From Cloeon dipterum (Eukaryota; Arthropoda; Insecta; Ephemeroptera; Baetidae), in NCBI RefSeq assembly GCF_949628265.1, contig NC_088786.1:16368001-16432000 (forward strand): DNA of 64,000 nucleotides. Direction: 5' to 3'. The notes below the pieces were generated by a model. That model did not search any database. It was given only the letters and a program-made list of their open reading frames with translations, and was not told the origin of the DNA. Shown one piece after another: positions 61,901 through 64,000 of the stretch; positions within the stretch are counted from its first letter, which is position 1; each line of letters opens with the position of its first letter. The position numbers were made by a program, and so were the translations under genes.

Positions 61901-62033
61901 CAGCCACTGGCTCTTTGGAGTCATCAAGGGAATGGCTTTGTGCGCCGCACCCTTGGTGCACCAACAAGCAGCAGCAAAGGACGCAGCAGGTGGACAGCAC
62001 CCGACAAGTGTGGCGCCCTCGCCCCTCCCCCAT
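58906..62033 (-). CDS. foi: ZIP zinc transporter of the LIV-1 subfamily (foi / SLC39A6-10 type)
   Basis: Moves zinc into the cytosol; the fly homologue fear of intimacy is needed for gonad and tracheal morphogenesis. Exons read right to left: 61808-62033, 61288-61640, 60944-61099, 60763-60895, 59366-59743, 59116-59303, 58906-59049; 1578 nt, 525 aa, phases consistent. A signal peptide ([13 protein letters not shown]) is followed by a His-rich ectodomain. TM1-3 include [11 protein letters not shown], and a long His-rich loop ([11 protein letters not shown]) follows. TM4 carries HNLTDG and TM5 carries [11 protein letters not shown] (about 408-418), the zinc-conducting signatures. The ectodomain is much shorter than in vertebrate ZIP10. 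The last intron (66 nt) is in frame and stopless. The gene is head to head with a probable ZnT exporter. Confidence 0.95.
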
Positions 62034-63536
62034 CTCTCACTGCTATGAATTGCACAAATTAAATTAATAAATTGCTAGCGTTTAAGACAAGACGATGTTT
62101 ATAGTATTGAAATTATATAAAATTAGGCACCAAATTAAAAAAAAGTTTCATTAATAAGTTGAAAATAAGGATTTCGTTTACAACCAAACATGTTTCGCAA
62201 AAAGAAAGTGACATACAGTATAACCACAGGTTAAATAGATCTAAAAATAGCCGCGCGTTTAAGTTGAATCTAAAAATATTGTTCACGAGATGTGAGAGAA
62301 ATAGCGAATCCCGACTGTGGCCAATGGGCACTGTGAGTAAGAGGGCAAGTCGACGTCACTTCTTTTGCAATGTTTGCTGTACGTATTTTCCAAGCGTACC
62401 GAAGCTAACATATATAATAACTGACTGTTCATGTAAGCTTTCATTGAACGATACCAGGAATTTTCAATCGCGTTGGCGTTGATAACACCAGGAAGACCGC
62501 AATGTCACACATTGCTTTATTTGCAGGTTTGACATGTCAAAGTTTTTGCCGACAACGAGGAAAAAGGCACTTGACAATAAAAATGAGCGCTCGCGACAGA
62601 TAATTTGATGACAAACGAATCGGGCCAATTGCTTGGGTGATATTCGAACATTTTTGTGTCACGAGCGCCTTTTAATGTCTCTGCTCCATTTGCGGCGATA
62701 TGAAAGCTTGAGCGGCAAAAGAGCATGTTGCTTCAGTGACAAAAAACCCAAATATCTCTAGACAGCTCTAATTTACTGCTTCTGTGTAATCAAGTTAATG
62801 TCAGTTGGTATTACCTGGCTACCTTGCTCGCGTGTTTTGCACTTTAACGTGAATTAAATCTTCCCGCTGGCCAACAAACAATATTACCGATGTGGTCTCG
62901 TGTGCAAGTTGAGAGAAGTTCAAGCAATGGTGGTCGGCACCGACATGCTGGCATGCGGGTGCGATAAAGGATATCCTGCAACTTATCAGGCCTCCTTGCT
63001 TCGCCGTTTCCTATTGGTTTATTTTGCTTGACGTCACGCAGCGCGAAATCGGAACGCTCCAAATAAATTTAAATCATTTAGGGATATTTTATGGGTAATT
63101 TTACGATTTGGCGATGTTAATATTTCCATCCAATTTAATATTTTAATGTAATATAATTCCAGCAAGTTTATAAGTAAGCTTTGATTTCAGCGTTTCTCTT
63201 GGGTTGTGATAATATATACATATACATATTGTAGGACTATAGGACTACTCATATGATCTAGTTTTGAACTGGAAATCCCTTTTTATTTCCCTTGCCCATG
63301 CCCATAGTATAAAGTGGACCATAGTTCAAAACATCTGTGCAGGGTAAACAGAACTAAAATCTTCCCTAAATATCAATTTACAACTAATGTAATATTTCCT
63401 TAGCACCATTAGCATCCTAAAGTTGAACAATCTATATAATTCAACTGAACACGATCATGATCATCACGTGACTGCAAAGTTAGCGATATAGTGCGAACAA
63501 CTTAACCTGACAGTGTGACAGTGACCTCTTCTCGTG
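62034..63536. other. Shared upstream region of foi (minus) and the ZnT-like gene (plus)
   Basis: About 1.5 kb between divergent starts, with no supported coding region. The right half has a GC-richer patch (62.85-63.06 kb) holding ATTGG (63013-63017) and a CRE. The motif GTGTGCA at 62900-62906 fits the metal-response core on the minus strand, but one or two are expected by chance. Confidence 0.45.
63029..63036. promoter_or_regulatory. CRE palindrome TGACGTCA beside an inverted CCAAT box
   Basis: Exact TGACGTCA, 11 bp after ATTGG (63013-63017), about 500 bp upstream of the ZnT-like ATG. CCAAT plus CRE at this spacing is a common core-promoter arrangement. Confidence 0.5.
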
Positions 63537-64000
63537 ATGTCATCTCTCGGGCGGAATAGTCGCCTTCCGCAAGACTTAGCAGCTAGAATGCTGATTGAGA
63601 ACTCCGAGCAGCCATTGCTGGGTGCTGAGGAAGAGGAGGATGACGAACTTCCAACCTTCTGCGTGCGTTGTCGGAGCCTCTCAGGCTCGCTTGGTGAACC
63701 GTGGCGCACCGAGTGCAATGGACACCATCCGCCTAGCATGTCCACCCCTCAACTTGTTATTAATGCAGATGAACCTGACGTTCCTCTCCTCTCAAATGTG
63801 GTACCAATTAAGCTAGTTTACTCTCGAGTACTTGTATTGTTAAATCGTGTATGATGTTTTAGGAGGGATATAACCACACAACGCTGTTACCATCCCTTGA
63901 GGACTATCATTGTCATTTCTCTTCCCAAAAAGAAGCGTCTTCGTCAGCTTGGAAGCCTCTCTTAGCTGCCACACTGATGTGCTTAATTTTTATGGTACTC
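63537..64000 (+). CDS. Probable zinc exporter of the ZnT/SLC30A (cation diffusion facilitator) family, 5' part only
   Basis: ATG at 63537; exon 1 63537-63800, intron 62 nt, exon 2 from 63863 running off the window. The N-terminus is cytosolic, acidic and without a signal peptide (LLGAEEEEDDELPTFC). Exon 2 encodes DYHCHFSSQ, matching the YHCH motif just before TM1 in ZnT2/3/8-type exporters, then KPLLAATLMCLIFM, which resembles the start of their TM1. The catalytic HDxxD residues lie beyond the window, so the family call is an inference from this short match. Adjacent to and divergent from the zinc importer foi. Confidence 0.6.

Noticed and set aside
62900..62906. Metal-response-element core between foi and the ZnT-like gene
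   Set aside because: TGCRCNC is expected about 1.5 times in 1.5 kb on two strands, so a single hit is not evidence.

Overview
The window comes from an animal genome, almost certainly an arthropod and most likely an insect. Genes are split by many very short GT-AG introns (mode about 50-60 nt). Intergenic DNA is AT-rich with long microsatellites. The encoded proteins match what I recall of the insect versions of Patched, PPIP5K, encore, and fear-of-intimacy (foi). I cannot name the species. All exon models below were built by hand from splice sites, reading phase and remembered family sequences. For six genes the exon lengths sum to an exact multiple of three and end at a stop, which is good internal support.

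Layout, left to right: a GC-rich degenerate repeat (1-225); PPIP5K, the inositol pyrophosphate kinase/phosphatase, on minus (497-10626, about 20 exons); a lysine-rich single-RRM, probably nucleolar, protein on plus (13081-14229); the R3H/SUZ protein encore on minus (16769-23791 coding, with a probable first non-coding exon near 34.63-34.88 kb and a long first intron holding GC-rich islands and motif clusters); a compact trio of phosducin-like protein (plus), SDHAF3 (minus) and a degenerate HD-domain protein (plus) in 35.5-38.7 kb; patched, the Hedgehog receptor, on minus (40441-52436, 12 coding exons, 1335 aa); 6.5 kb of non-coding DNA upstream of patched; the LIV-1-type ZIP zinc transporter foi on minus (58906-62033); and the first exons of a probable ZnT (SLC30A) zinc exporter on plus, cut by the window end.

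The most notable observations concern patched. Its upstream region (53.0-58.2 kb) carries four exact copies of the 9-bp Gli/Ci site, and the only exact copies I found in the window are there, as expected of a Hedgehog-autoregulated gene. The predicted Patched protein lacks any PPxY motif, and its TM4/TM10 charged positions differ from the vertebrate Asp-Asp/Glu triad. Other points of interest are five short introns that are multiples of three and free of stops (silent under retention), a GC-AG intron and two possible C-termini in encore, an HD-domain protein that has lost the His-Asp pair, and a head-to-head zinc importer/exporter pair.

No tRNA, rRNA, CRISPR, phage or intact transposon was recognised.
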